From Candidatus Heimdallarchaeota archaeon (GTDB lineage Archaea > Asgardarchaeota > Heimdallarchaeia > JABLTI01), in the NCBI GenBank assembly GCA_019894765.1, contig JAGXNT010000088.1, positions 1 to 33,325 on the forward strand: a DNA stretch of 33,325 nt. The letters run 5' to 3'. The notes beneath the pieces were generated by a model. The model was not told where the DNA came from. It did no database searches and saw nothing but the letters and a program-made list of their open reading frames with translations. Below, in pieces: positions 1 through 7,852 of the stretch (positions within the stretch are counted from its first letter, which is position 1; each line of letters begins with the position of its first letter). Both the position numbers and the translations under genes were made by a program.

Positions 1-344
1 AACAGAATGGATGTAAGTGACTTCACTAAATCATTATCTTCCAGTATATGTCTATTTGCGAAGAAATAGAAGAAAATGTAACCAATCGCATAAAAGAAAG
101 CGAAACTTAATTCTAAATATCCAGTTATAGGATTTGTTTCCGAAACAAAAGTATAATACCACTGTCCTACAGTAATTAGTATTTCAGCTATTGTGAAAAG
201 AGTGTAAGTTAACAATAATAAAATAGTTCCCTGAGTTTTTGTTTTGAGAAAATGTCTTAAAAGAATTACAACTGAGATAATTAAAGCAATACAAACAAAG
301 AGTGCTGATATTAAGAAATACCAAGTAAAGGCAGTGATTTCCAT
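1..344 (-). CDS. Polytopic membrane protein, C-terminus cut by window edge
   Basis: An open frame runs from an ATG at 342-344 on the minus strand to the window edge without a stop, giving about 114 residues. The translation starts MEITAFTWYFLISALF and shows three or four long hydrophobic helices separated by short polar turns, including a KTKTQG loop after the first helix. It is therefore an integral membrane protein. I do not recognise the family. The pattern resembles archaeal multi-helix sensor or permease N-termini, but no catalytic or ligand motif is visible in this part. It lies downstream of the 384-854 gene on the same strand, about 40 bp away, so co-transcription is possible. Confidence 0.7.
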   Translation of the reverse strand, partial: MEITAFTWYFLISALFVCIALIISVVILLRHFLKTKTQGTILLLLTYTLFTIAEILITVGQWYYTFVSETNPITGYLELSFAFFYAIGYIFFYFFANRHILEDNDLVKSLTSIL

Positions 345-383
345 AGATAGATAATTAATATTGCTTATTTTGTATTTTTTGGT

Positions 384-854
384 TTAGCCCCATACATCAC
401 TTGTGAATTCTTTTATCTTGTCTTTCTTCACAAATTTTGCTTCTAGATTAGAAAAGTCGAATGCTACGTTTTTTCCACGTTTGATATTCATGTCAAATTT
501 CCCTAATTTTATTCCCTCAAATAACTCTGGTAACAGATCTGTTACCTTATTAGATGAGATAACATTGGATTCTTTTAGAGAACGAACTAATAAAGTGAAA
601 TTCTCTTGCAAAATTTCAGCATTATAACTCATAGATTCAAAGACTGCAATAATCGAAGCTATATTATCTCGAGTTAAAAGATGAGGAACTGTAAAAATTA
701 ATCCTGAAAAAATCTTCTTGTCTGACAATGTAACCGTTGTAAAATCTCCCTCTTTAGCACCTAATGGCATACTTTTCAAGGCAATTTCATTTATAATTTC
801 TTGATGTAAGATATTAGGATATACCTTGTCAATTTCCAAACCTTTCTTACTCAT
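384..854 (-). CDS. Hypothetical protein, 156 aa
   Basis: Small soluble alpha/beta protein of unknown family, starting MSKKGLEIDKVYPN. It has no signal peptide, membrane segment or recognisable catalytic motif. The central part alternates strands and helices (for example GLIFTVPHLL followed by helical stretches) and the C-terminus is rich in lysine. I chose the ATG at 852-854. The same frame also extends upstream to a GTG at 995 that overlaps the TGA of the preceding TPR gene as GTGA, which would give 203 residues. That 47-residue extension is rich in Cys, Phe and Ile and looks like translated spacer, so I prefer the shorter form, but the overlap could mean translational coupling. It follows the WD40 and TPR genes on the same strand, and may work with them. 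Confidence 0.65.
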   Translation of the reverse strand: MSKKGLEIDKVYPNILHQEIINEIALKSMPLGAKEGDFTTVTLSDKKIFSGLIFTVPHLLTRDNIASIIAVFESMSYNAEILQENFTLLVRSLKESNVISSNKVTDLLPELFEGIKLGKFDMNIKRGKNVAFDFSNLEAKFVKKDKIKEFTSDVWG

Positions 855-991
855 AATGGAAACGCAAAGGCATAATGGTTTTGCTATAAAGATCACCCAT
901 TTGCAAATTTTACAATTAACAGTATGTAAATTCAGATTTAAATATTCATGTTGGACATAGCAAATAAAAAAATCAATTGATCGTTGAAATG

Positions 992-1828
992 TCACAGTTT
1001 AATTGCTTTCTCATAAGTCTTCAGAGCGTCCTCTACCTCGGATAACGCAGTTTGAACTTGAGTTACGATTTTTTGAACAGGATCAGCATCAGATTCTACT
1101 TTTATAGATTCACGAAGTGTAGAAAAAGCTTCTTCATATTCTTCTATTTTCTTATGCATTTTTCCGACATCGAATAATTCATCTGGTTTCTCAGGTTTCA
1201 ACTTATAGATATGTTGTAGTATTTCTTCTTTCGATTCTGAGTTTCCTTGTGCTACTTGAGCAATTGCTAAAGCAAGTAATGCATGTGGTTCATTTGGGAA
1301 ATTCTTTAGAATATTTTTAGCTCTCATTTCAACTGCATACCAAGCTCTTCTTCTTAATGAAGTATTGAGAATAAGTAATTCTTTTTTCAGATTTTCTTTT
1401 GAAAGAGATGCTCCTTCAAATTTCTGTAGAAATTTAGCTATTATTTTTTGTTTTATCTCAGTAGGACTTACTACTTTTATTTCGAGATAATATGGTTCTT
1501 CATATTCTCTTATTGATCTGATTTCTAATTCGTAATCACTGCTTAAGCCATACGCTCTCACAATAACACAATCTACAACAATGTTGTTCGCTACTTGCTC
1601 ATAGACTTCAGATTTTATCACTTCAAATCCATGAGTTGCAGTTCCATATTTAGTCTTACTTATTCGAGACTCATAGGGTTTATCTTCTATATCTTCTTCT
1701 AAAAACGTCTCGTAAAATTGGAAATCCGTTTCTAAATCCGATACAATATTCTTCAAGAAATCCAGATAAGGTTTAAATTCTCTATCCTTTCTCTCGAGAT
1801 AAGGTTGAATACGAATTATTTCTGCCAT
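992..1828 (-). CDS. TPR-repeat protein, 278 aa
   Basis: Cytosolic protein with no signal or membrane segment. Residues about 1-130 form a charged N-terminal domain of no family I recognise, with mixed beta strands around the Tyr- and Glu-rich EEPYYLEIKVV stretch. From about residue 150 to the end it is helical and has tetratricopeptide-like pairs: a helix around RAWYAVEMRAKNIL followed by PNEPHALLALAIAQVAQGN, and later YEEAFSTLRESIKVE and EDALKTYEKAIKL, with the usual Ala/Gly/Tyr spacing and the Pro before the next helix. TPRs normally act as protein-protein scaffolds. It sits 91 bp downstream of the WD40 gene on the same strand, so the two may be co-expressed scaffold proteins. The partner and function are unknown. 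Confidence 0.75.
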   Translation of the reverse strand: MAEIIRIQPYLERKDREFKPYLDFLKNIVSDLETDFQFYETFLEEDIEDKPYESRISKTKYGTATHGFEVIKSEVYEQVANNIVVDCVIVRAYGLSSDYELEIRSIREYEEPYYLEIKVVSPTEIKQKIIAKFLQKFEGASLSKENLKKELLILNTSLRRRAWYAVEMRAKNILKNFPNEPHALLALAIAQVAQGNSESKEEILQHIYKLKPEKPDELFDVGKMHKKIEEYEEAFSTLRESIKVESDADPVQKIVTQVQTALSEVEDALKTYEKAIKL

Positions 1829-1919
1829 TTGCTACCCCTAACCTCAAATGTTATTTTATTCCACCACTTTTATAAGATTATCCAAAAGGACTTATTTTGT
1901 CGATAGGATTTTGGAAAAA

Positions 1920-2822
1920 CTACTTCTTGAGTAGTTCTACTAAATTCCAGATTCTAATTTTCTTATCCGCTGAGCCGACTGCAAACCATTTCCTATCGGG
2001 AGAGAATGCTGAAGTATATACTCCTTTAGGTTGGATGTTGACATCAATAAGTAATTCTTCTTTCTTTAATGACCAAATCTGGAAACTATAATCACACGTT
2101 GTAGCCACGTATTTCTTATTTGGTGAAATAGTAAGCGAATTAATTTTATCATGCTTAACCTTTAATTTCTTTTCAACAGACCAATCATAAGTATTCCAAA
2201 TTCTAAGTGTTTGATCCAAACCAAATGTAATTGCTTTTTTTCCTTTTGCAAAATGTTGTATAGCTAATGTCCCTTCTTTATGAGATGGAATCTTTTTCTT
2301 GAGAGTTGCAGACGGCAATTCCCAAAGGAGCATATTCTTATCCCTACCACCTGTTACAACATAAGAGCAATCAGGTGCAAAACTAATTCCGGTCGAATGA
2401 CTAGGGTGACCTTTTAAAATACTATACTCTTCTAGTGTCTCTAAACTCCATAACCGTACATCACCATCATAGGAACCAGAAGCTAATAATGCTTTTTCAG
2501 GAGAAATCACTAAACTTACTACAGGTTTTTTATGACCTTTTAATGTGAAAATCTCTTTACGTTCACTAAGATCCCAAAATTTTATTGAATTATCACTGGA
2601 ACCGGAATATAGAATTCTCTCATCTTCATTAATAGCTAAAGTATTGACGCTTTTTGTATGACCATCTAATTCAAAAGTATATTCCCAATCTGGTGCTTTC
2701 CAGATCCTTATAGCATTATCCATTCCAGCTGAGATTAATACTTTACTATCTTCTGTAAAAGCAATATGTGTTACATGACTTTCATGGGCATCGATAATTA
2801 GCGGTTCTTGCGTAATACGCAC
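1920..2822 (-). CDS. WD40-repeat beta-propeller protein, 300 aa
   Basis: The whole protein is a WD40 propeller. Seven blades can be counted, each ending in a W-x-hydrophobic motif (IRIWKA, IKFWDL, VRLWSL, LLWEL, LRIWNT, FQIWSL, IRIWNL), and several begin with the GH dipeptide (DGH, KGH, KGH). Ser-Gly-Ser-x-Asp or similar turns precede the WD positions. No other domain is attached, so it is a minimal seven-bladed scaffold, cytosolic since no signal peptide is present. The start is GTG at 2820-2822. It heads a same-strand run with the TPR gene and a small unknown gene. WD40 proteins usually assemble complexes; which complex cannot be told from sequence. Blade five (SHKEGTLAI...) is the most divergent. 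Confidence 0.9.
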   Translation of the reverse strand: MRITQEPLIIDAHESHVTHIAFTEDSKVLISAGMDNAIRIWKAPDWEYTFELDGHTKSVNTLAINEDERILYSGSSDNSIKFWDLSERKEIFTLKGHKKPVVSLVISPEKALLASGSYDGDVRLWSLETLEEYSILKGHPSHSTGISFAPDCSYVVTGGRDKNMLLWELPSATLKKKIPSHKEGTLAIQHFAKGKKAITFGLDQTLRIWNTYDWSVEKKLKVKHDKINSLTISPNKKYVATTCDYSFQIWSLKKEELLIDVNIQPKGVYTSAFSPDRKWFAVGSADKKIRIWNLVELLKK

Positions 2823-3034
2823 CTCATTTAATACCTATGATTGTAAACTGAACCGCTAATACAATAAAATAGTCATTAAGAAAGTGTCAAATCACAGTGC
2901 AAATTGTTTACTTATTTAACTTTGATGTGGTATATTTTCTAAGGTTCGAATTGCTATGTATATTAAATCATTTAAATAGTAATAACAAGAGTTATTTTTT
3001 GGAAATAAGTTTGGTATGTAAGGGCGAGAATCAA

Positions 3035-4186
3035 ATGAAAAAGCGTTTGAAATTATGTTCGCTACTACTTATCCTCTTCATTCCTGTATTTCTTTCCAAA
3101 AAACAAACAAGTGTTTATGGTCAAAAATCAATTGAGTTTCCATTTTTTCTTCTCCCAGAAACTCAAAATGATGCAAATACCGGTGGAGATGCAGGAGATA
3201 ATTTTGGTAATGCTACAATAATTGGTATAGGACCATTCACTGGTTCTCTTCCTGAAAATGATACAGATGATTTTTACACTGTATACATCAATATGGACCG
3301 CCATGCAGCAATTACACTAACTGGAGACCTTGGAACAGACTTCGATTTACATCTATACACTCCAGATAGAAATCCTATAATGGTAAGTCAAAATAATGAT
3401 TCAAATGAATTTCTTGAGATAGATATCTTATCTTATGGTTATTGGTTTGTTCGGATAGAAAAGTATAACTTAACAAGTCATGGCAATTATTCTTTACTCA
3501 TACAAACATCATCAATAACCTCAACCGACATAACATTTTTGCAGAATGATGCAAATTCTGGTGGAGATGCTGGAAACACTTTCGGCTCAGCTACTGAAAT
3601 TTCTCGTGGAACTCATTATGGGGTGCTTATTGACTTTGATTATTATGATTATTATAAAATAGATTTAGTTTTTGGCGATATAATTACAATTGACTTATCA
3701 CTCCAAGCTATTCAAAATTTTGATTTGTTCTTTTATAGTCCTGCAATTAACAGGATTGCGTCTAGTACACAAGGTATAACAGAAGAAAGCATCTCTGTAA
3801 CTGTTTCAGAATCTGGTTCATTTAGAATACTAATTAGTAGATTAACAGGTCAAGGTACTTATGAATTAAATATACAAATCTCTCATCCAAGTGAGCTTGA
3901 TTTTAATTGGAAAGCATTAGTGGTTTTTAGTTCGGTGTTAGTTACAATCATTGGAATTTTCTTAATAATTCGATTTGTTAGAAATAGAGCACCAACCAAA
4001 ATAGATCAATCATCAATAAAAGAAAAATCTAGACGTGCGAAACAAAGAGACATCAATTTAAAAGAACAAGAAATTGTTGACTGTGATGATGCTTTAGTTG
4101 AATCCGGAAAAGACCTAAGTGAAGAAGAAAGAGTTGCACTTGAGAAAATACTCAAAGGTTATTCTACAGGTAAGGACAAGGAATAA
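3035..4186 (+). CDS. Secreted, membrane-anchored protein with two PPC-like domains
   Basis: The frame is open from 2897, but the credible start is the ATG at 3035. It gives a lysine-rich signal peptide (MKKRLKL then a Leu/Ile core) and follows a GGGCGAG-like ribosome site. About 383 residues. Two related extracellular modules begin near residues 43 and 169 with almost the same string, QNDAN-T/S-GGDAG followed by FG-x-AT, then a D-D-x-Y-x-V/I core. This is the pattern of bacterial and archaeal pre-peptidase C-terminal (PPC) beta-sandwich domains. A single membrane helix lies at about 292-314, followed by a charged, Lys/Glu-rich cytosolic tail of some 70 residues. No peptidase domain is attached, so it is probably a surface adhesion or structural protein. 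It is convergent with the GNAT gene, with a 2-bp gap. Confidence 0.8.
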   Translation: MKKRLKLCSLLLILFIPVFLSKKQTSVYGQKSIEFPFFLLPETQNDANTGGDAGDNFGNATIIGIGPFTGSLPENDTDDFYTVYINMDRHAAITLTGDLGTDFDLHLYTPDRNPIMVSQNNDSNEFLEIDILSYGYWFVRIEKYNLTSHGNYSLLIQTSSITSTDITFLQNDANSGGDAGNTFGSATEISRGTHYGVLIDFDYYDYYKIDLVFGDIITIDLSLQAIQNFDLFFYSPAINRIASSTQGITEESISVTVSESGSFRILISRLTGQGTYELNIQISHPSELDFNWKALVVFSSVLVTIIGIFLIIRFVRNRAPTKIDQSSIKEKSRRAKQRDINLKEQEIVDCDDALVESGKDLSEEERVALEKILKGYSTGKDKE

Positions 4187-4188
4187 AA

Positions 4189-5172
4189 TCAGAGAATATT
4201 TACCCACGCCCAGAGTTCTCGAGAGAGATCAAAATCAAATCTCTTATACATATTAATTGCATCTTGTAGTTCAAAACCTGTGTCTGCTAGAGCTTTCTTT
4301 TTTCCAGAATTTTTCATCTCCTGCAATAAGTGAAAGAAGAGCGTTGAACCAATGCCTTGTTTTCTAAATTCATGTAAAACACCTGGAATACCAATTACTC
4401 CTAATGATGTGAACTCCATACAACCAACTACTTGTCCATCTATTACTGCAACTAGTGTTACCTCCCCCCATTCAGAATCAAACCATTCCTTAATTTGATT
4501 TAAAGTAGGTTTTGTACCAAAAACATCTGGTCGAGATTCACCAAAAATACGTTGCATTGAAGATAAATCTTCAACTAGGATTTTTCTAATTTTAACCTCT
4601 TGATTTAATTGAATGTTTGGTAATTCAGATGAGAGATCAAATTCAGCTAAAACAGAATCTTGAACAAATGGTTTTTCTTTTGAAAATGAATCAAGAAAAT
4701 ACATTGGCTTATGATCAAAACCTAGTTTTGTTAATAGTCTGATTACAGGTTGATTTTTGTTGTATGCTAAAAAAAGAGCTGAATCTGTGTCAAATTGCCT
4801 TGAAAACCCAAGAGCATTTCTCACTAGTGAAAAAGCGATATTTTTTCGCCTATATTTAGAAAGAACACCAATTTTGCTCTGACCTAAGCTTTCTTTTGTT
4901 TCACAAAAAACTAAGTTTCTTAATAATTTCTCTTCACCAGTAATTTCTTCTAGTTGACAATGAACATATCCAACTGGTAATTTTTCATAATAAGCAAGAA
5001 ATACAAAGCTATTTTTTCCTAACAACCATTTTTCAACATCTTTTTGTTCGAGATTCTTATAACCATATAGAAGTCCAAGATTTCTTATCCAATATGAAAA
5101 TGATTCATTATGTATTTCACAAACGATACTTTCCTGTCCTTTTTCAGCTTGTTTTATTTTAATTCCAGACAT
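4189..5172 (-). CDS. Tandem GNAT acetyltransferase, 327 aa
   Basis: Two GNAT folds in one chain, as in mycothiol synthase-type proteins. The C-terminal domain (about residues 190-327) has a good acetyl-CoA loop, HEFRKQGIGSTLFFHLL, matching the R/Q-x-x-G-x-G/A motif A, followed by a DTGFELQDAINMYKRFDF stretch typical of GNAT motif B (N-x-x-x-x-x-x-x-GF). The N-terminal domain (about 1-180) has the equivalent position as YRRKNIAFSLV, where the glycines of the pyrophosphate loop are missing. It also ends in a motif B-like NKNQPVIRLLTKLGF. The N-terminal half may therefore be structural or bind its substrate without strong CoA binding. The substrate is unknown. Mycothiol synthesis is not expected in archaea, so that name should not be transferred. 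Confidence 0.85.
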   Translation of the reverse strand: MSGIKIKQAEKGQESIVCEIHNESFSYWIRNLGLLYGYKNLEQKDVEKWLLGKNSFVFLAYYEKLPVGYVHCQLEEITGEEKLLRNLVFCETKESLGQSKIGVLSKYRRKNIAFSLVRNALGFSRQFDTDSALFLAYNKNQPVIRLLTKLGFDHKPMYFLDSFSKEKPFVQDSVLAEFDLSSELPNIQLNQEVKIRKILVEDLSSMQRIFGESRPDVFGTKPTLNQIKEWFDSEWGEVTLVAVIDGQVVGCMEFTSLGVIGIPGVLHEFRKQGIGSTLFFHLLQEMKNSGKKKALADTGFELQDAINMYKRFDFDLSRELWAWVNIL

Positions 5173-5297
5173 AAAGCATCACATAGTTTGTTTTACTACA
5201 TATCATATACTTAATTTCTTTTTCCTCAAACATTTTAGTATTCTGCAAAAAAGTAATAAGTTGAAATTACTTTGATGATAGGGGGTCAGAAGGAATT

Positions 5298-6545
5298 ATG
5301 ATGAAAAGAAATTGGGTATCAAAATATCTTAGGGGTTTATTCATCCTTTCCTTTTTAATAACCATTCAACTGGTGTCTGTTAATTTCATTAGCAGTCAGA
5401 CTTCTTTTAATAATCAACTAACAAAGGAAGATGACTTTTACTATCATAAATACGATTTGCATGTTGAAGATGATATTGCTTATACCATTGATGATAGTTC
5501 ATTCCGAATACAAAATATTACCAGTGATTATATTTTTGCATATACAGGTTACGAGCAATTAGAAAATATGGGCGAGGGGGCAAAATTGCACTATTATGAT
5601 AATATTGTTCTAGTAAGCGATTTAATTGGTAATATAAACATAATAAGTTGTATCAATTTAAATAATCCAAGTTTAATTTTGTCTTTTACTATCACAGATT
5701 TTTTTGATAAAATCTATGAATTTGAAATGAATGAAGATTTTCTTTATGTATTAATTGAGGGATATTTGAAAGTCTACAATATGACAATTATGAGTACTCC
5801 AACTGCTGTTGATACATATACTAATGCTAGTTTAACGTTTATTGATCTAGCATTCAATGGTGAAAGTTTATTTCTGCTTAGTGAAGAATTAGGTCTAAGT
5901 ATCCTTAATATAACAGATCCTACTCACATAACTCAACTAGCCACTTATTTTGATCCCGGTGAATATCAGAATATAGAGCTAATTGGTCATAATGCATTTC
6001 TAACTAAAAATAAGAATGAAATAGTTGCAGTTGATTGTTATAACTCTTCAGATCCACAATATTTGTCAAGTTATAATGGTAATTGGGTAACCAATTATGT
6101 TGGCTTAACTCAGGAAAGCAACAATTTACTTGTTTTGAAGAATAAGGGTTTTGAAATCATAGATGCTTCTAACACAAATAACCTTACAAAGTTGGGAGAA
6201 TATAATAACGATAAAGATTATCAATTTAGTGCAATCTATGCCCATGAAAATATCGCCTATTTAGCTAGTTATTCCAATAATTACTATCAAAATGTCTTTG
6301 TGATTGATTATACAAATCCAGAGACACCAGATCAATTGGCACCGAAGATAAGACCATGGTATTTCGGAAATATTGGTTATACAGTCATCATGCTTCTTGG
6401 TTATTTTCTAGCTCCAGCAACTATATTTGGTTTAGGGATATTCTTCATTGTTAGATATGTCCGAAGACAAAGACATGAGTTTAAAGACATCGAAGCAGTG
6501 GCAATTAAAAGAGAGAAAAAGAAATTACATGAAAAAGAGTGGTAG
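5298..6545 (+). CDS. LVIVD-like propeller surface protein with C-terminal membrane anchor
   Basis: Secreted protein of 415 residues. N-terminal signal peptide (MKRNWVSKY then a LFILSFLITIQLV core). The ectodomain has about six weak repeats of roughly 45 residues with the LVIVD pattern: a short strand (for example IALITED-type DDIAYTIDD), then I-x-N-I-T or V-I-D-x-x-N-P-x-x-P, as in VIDYTNPETPDQL near the end. This predicts a beta-propeller outside the cell. A long hydrophobic helix (about 355-385) is followed by a basic tail, RYVRRQRHEF and KREKKK. Two adjacent ATGs exist (5298 and 5301); AAGGA at 5290-5294 is better spaced for the second. The function is unknown; it shares its architecture with the surface proteins at 7853, 11202 and 14284. 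Confidence 0.8.
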   Translation: MMKRNWVSKYLRGLFILSFLITIQLVSVNFISSQTSFNNQLTKEDDFYYHKYDLHVEDDIAYTIDDSSFRIQNITSDYIFAYTGYEQLENMGEGAKLHYYDNIVLVSDLIGNINIISCINLNNPSLILSFTITDFFDKIYEFEMNEDFLYVLIEGYLKVYNMTIMSTPTAVDTYTNASLTFIDLAFNGESLFLLSEELGLSILNITDPTHITQLATYFDPGEYQNIELIGHNAFLTKNKNEIVAVDCYNSSDPQYLSSYNGNWVTNYVGLTQESNNLLVLKNKGFEIIDASNTNNLTKLGEYNNDKDYQFSAIYAHENIAYLASYSNNYYQNVFVIDYTNPETPDQLAPKIRPWYFGNIGYTVIMLLGYFLAPATIFGLGIFFIVRYVRRQRHEFKDIEAVAIKREKKKLHEKEW

Positions 6546-6603
6546 AAAGTTTTTTCATGTAATCAAACTTATCTTCTGTGTTTAACATTGGAGATAATTA
6601 CTA

Positions 6604-7716
6604 ATGTATGGAGATTTTAGTGAGAAATTAGCAAAATTGGCTGTTAATTATGCTGTGAATGTCCAGAAGGGAGATAAAGTCCAGATTAATGGCGCAGCGA
6701 ATGCAGAAAACCTTCTTAGAGAAATCTATAGGGAAGTCATTAAAGCTGGCGGACATATATTAAGAATGAATGTAAGTCTACCTGGATTTCAGGAAATATA
6801 TTATAAAAATGCAACAGAAGAACAAATAAAATATGTTGACGATATTTTTTATGAATTCAATAAAAAAATAACAAAAGTGATATTTATTTCCTCGGCTTAT
6901 AATACTCGATCACTTACAAATATAGATCCGAAATTATTAGCAATGGAAAAAGAAGCGCTAAAAGGATTAAATGAGCTTTTCATGAAGAGAGCTGCTGAAG
7001 GTAAAGTTGATTGGATTATCTGTCCATACCCAAATTTTTCAATGGCTCAAGAAGCAAATATGGGATCTGAAGAATATAAGGAATTTGTTTATAAATCCCT
7101 TGCTCTTGATAAATCTGATCCAGTGAAACATTGGAAAAAAGTAGAAAAAGAACAAGATGAAATTACCAAAATTTTAGATAAGGGCAGTGAATTTCAAATA
7201 ATTGGAGAAGACACAGATTTAGTCTTAGGAATAAAAGGAAGAAAATGGATTAATTGTTGTGGTCATAAGAATCTACCGGATGGTGAGGTTTTTGTATCTC
7301 CAATAGAAGATGCTGTAAACGGAACTATTCGTTTCACCTATCCCGGTATTTATATGGGTAGAGAAATTGAAAATATCTGGTTAAAATTCAAAGATGGTCA
7401 AGTAGTAGATTATAAAGCAGAAAAAGGAAAAGATGTTTTAGATAAGGTTCTTGAGTTAGAGAATGCAAAAATTTTAGGAGAATTAGCAGTAGGAACTAAT
7501 TATGGAATACAAAGATTCACTAAGAATATGCTTTTTGATGAAAAAATGGGTGGAACAGTTCATTTAGCTTTAGGTTCTGGTTTTCCTGAATCAGGTTCAA
7601 AAAACGTTTCTCCAATTCATTGGGATATCTTGAAAGATATGAAAAGTAAAGATTCGAAAATTCTTCTCGATGGAGAAGAGATTTACAAAGTAGGTAAATG
7701 GTTAATTCCAAAATGA
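6604..7716 (+). CDS. M29-family (thermophilic) aminopeptidase, 370 aa
   Basis: Cytosolic metallo-aminopeptidase of the AmpS/AmpT (M29) family, which removes N-terminal residues from peptides. The family's metal-site residues can be placed: Glu228 in PDGEVFVSP, Glu293 in GELAVGTN, His320 in GTVHLALGSG, and His339-x-Asp341 in SPIHWDIL. The length of 370 is slightly below the usual 400-410. The conserved tyrosine seven residues after the first metal histidine (Tyr352 in the Thermus enzyme, by recall) appears to be Phe327 here (GSGFPE). Start ATG at 6604, with GGAG at 6590-6593 ten bases upstream. The gene stands alone between two surface-protein genes and probably serves general peptide turnover. 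Family assignment is firm; substrate preference is not known. Confidence 0.92.
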   Translation: MYGDFSEKLAKLAVNYAVNVQKGDKVQINGAANAENLLREIYREVIKAGGHILRMNVSLPGFQEIYYKNATEEQIKYVDDIFYEFNKKITKVIFISSAYNTRSLTNIDPKLLAMEKEALKGLNELFMKRAAEGKVDWIICPYPNFSMAQEANMGSEEYKEFVYKSLALDKSDPVKHWKKVEKEQDEITKILDKGSEFQIIGEDTDLVLGIKGRKWINCCGHKNLPDGEVFVSPIEDAVNGTIRFTYPGIYMGREIENIWLKFKDGQVVDYKAEKGKDVLDKVLELENAKILGELAVGTNYGIQRFTKNMLFDEKMGGTVHLALGSGFPESGSKNVSPIHWDILKDMKSKDSKILLDGEEIYKVGKWLIPK

Positions 7717-7726
7717 TTGGATTACA

Positions 7727-7750
7727 TTTTACCTTCTTTTTTTGTTTTTA
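7727..7750 (+). terminator. T-rich archaeal-type termination region
   Basis: Just after the M29 aminopeptidase stop, the plus strand has an interrupted T tract (ACC-TTC followed by runs of seven and five T). No hairpin precedes it. Oligo-T tracts alone are known to end transcription by archaeal RNA polymerase, so this is a plausible terminator. Confidence 0.4.
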
Positions 7751-7840
7751 ATTTGATAGGAATTATTAAAAACAGTTAAGAAAGGAATTACTAAAATAGT
7801 TAATTGAAATATAGTTCATTGAACGTAAATCTCGGAATCT

Positions 7841-7845
7841 GGAGG
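7841..7845 (+). promoter_or_regulatory. Strong Shine-Dalgarno site fixing a TTG start
   Basis: GGAGG lies seven bases before the TTG at 7853-7855. No ATG or GTG in frame precedes the signal peptide, so this perfect anti-SD match supports TTG as the real start of the SBBP-type surface protein. Confidence 0.8.
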
Positions 7846-7852
7846 ATACGAT

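Noticed and set aside
855..995. 47-residue N-terminal extension of the 384-854 gene starting at a GTG
   Set aside because: Its residues look like translated spacer (Cys/Phe/Ile rich) and the ATG at 854 begins a more normal protein. The GTGA overlap with the TPR stop keeps it possible, so it is noted in the gene entry.
2890..2965. GGTTCGAATT resembling a tRNA T-loop
   Set aside because: No pairing for acceptor or anticodon stems is found, and the region is far too AT-rich for a tRNA.
2897..3034. 46-residue extension before the PPC-like protein
   Set aside because: It would place 46 residues, including hydrophobic noise, before a perfect signal peptide. The ATG at 3035 is better.
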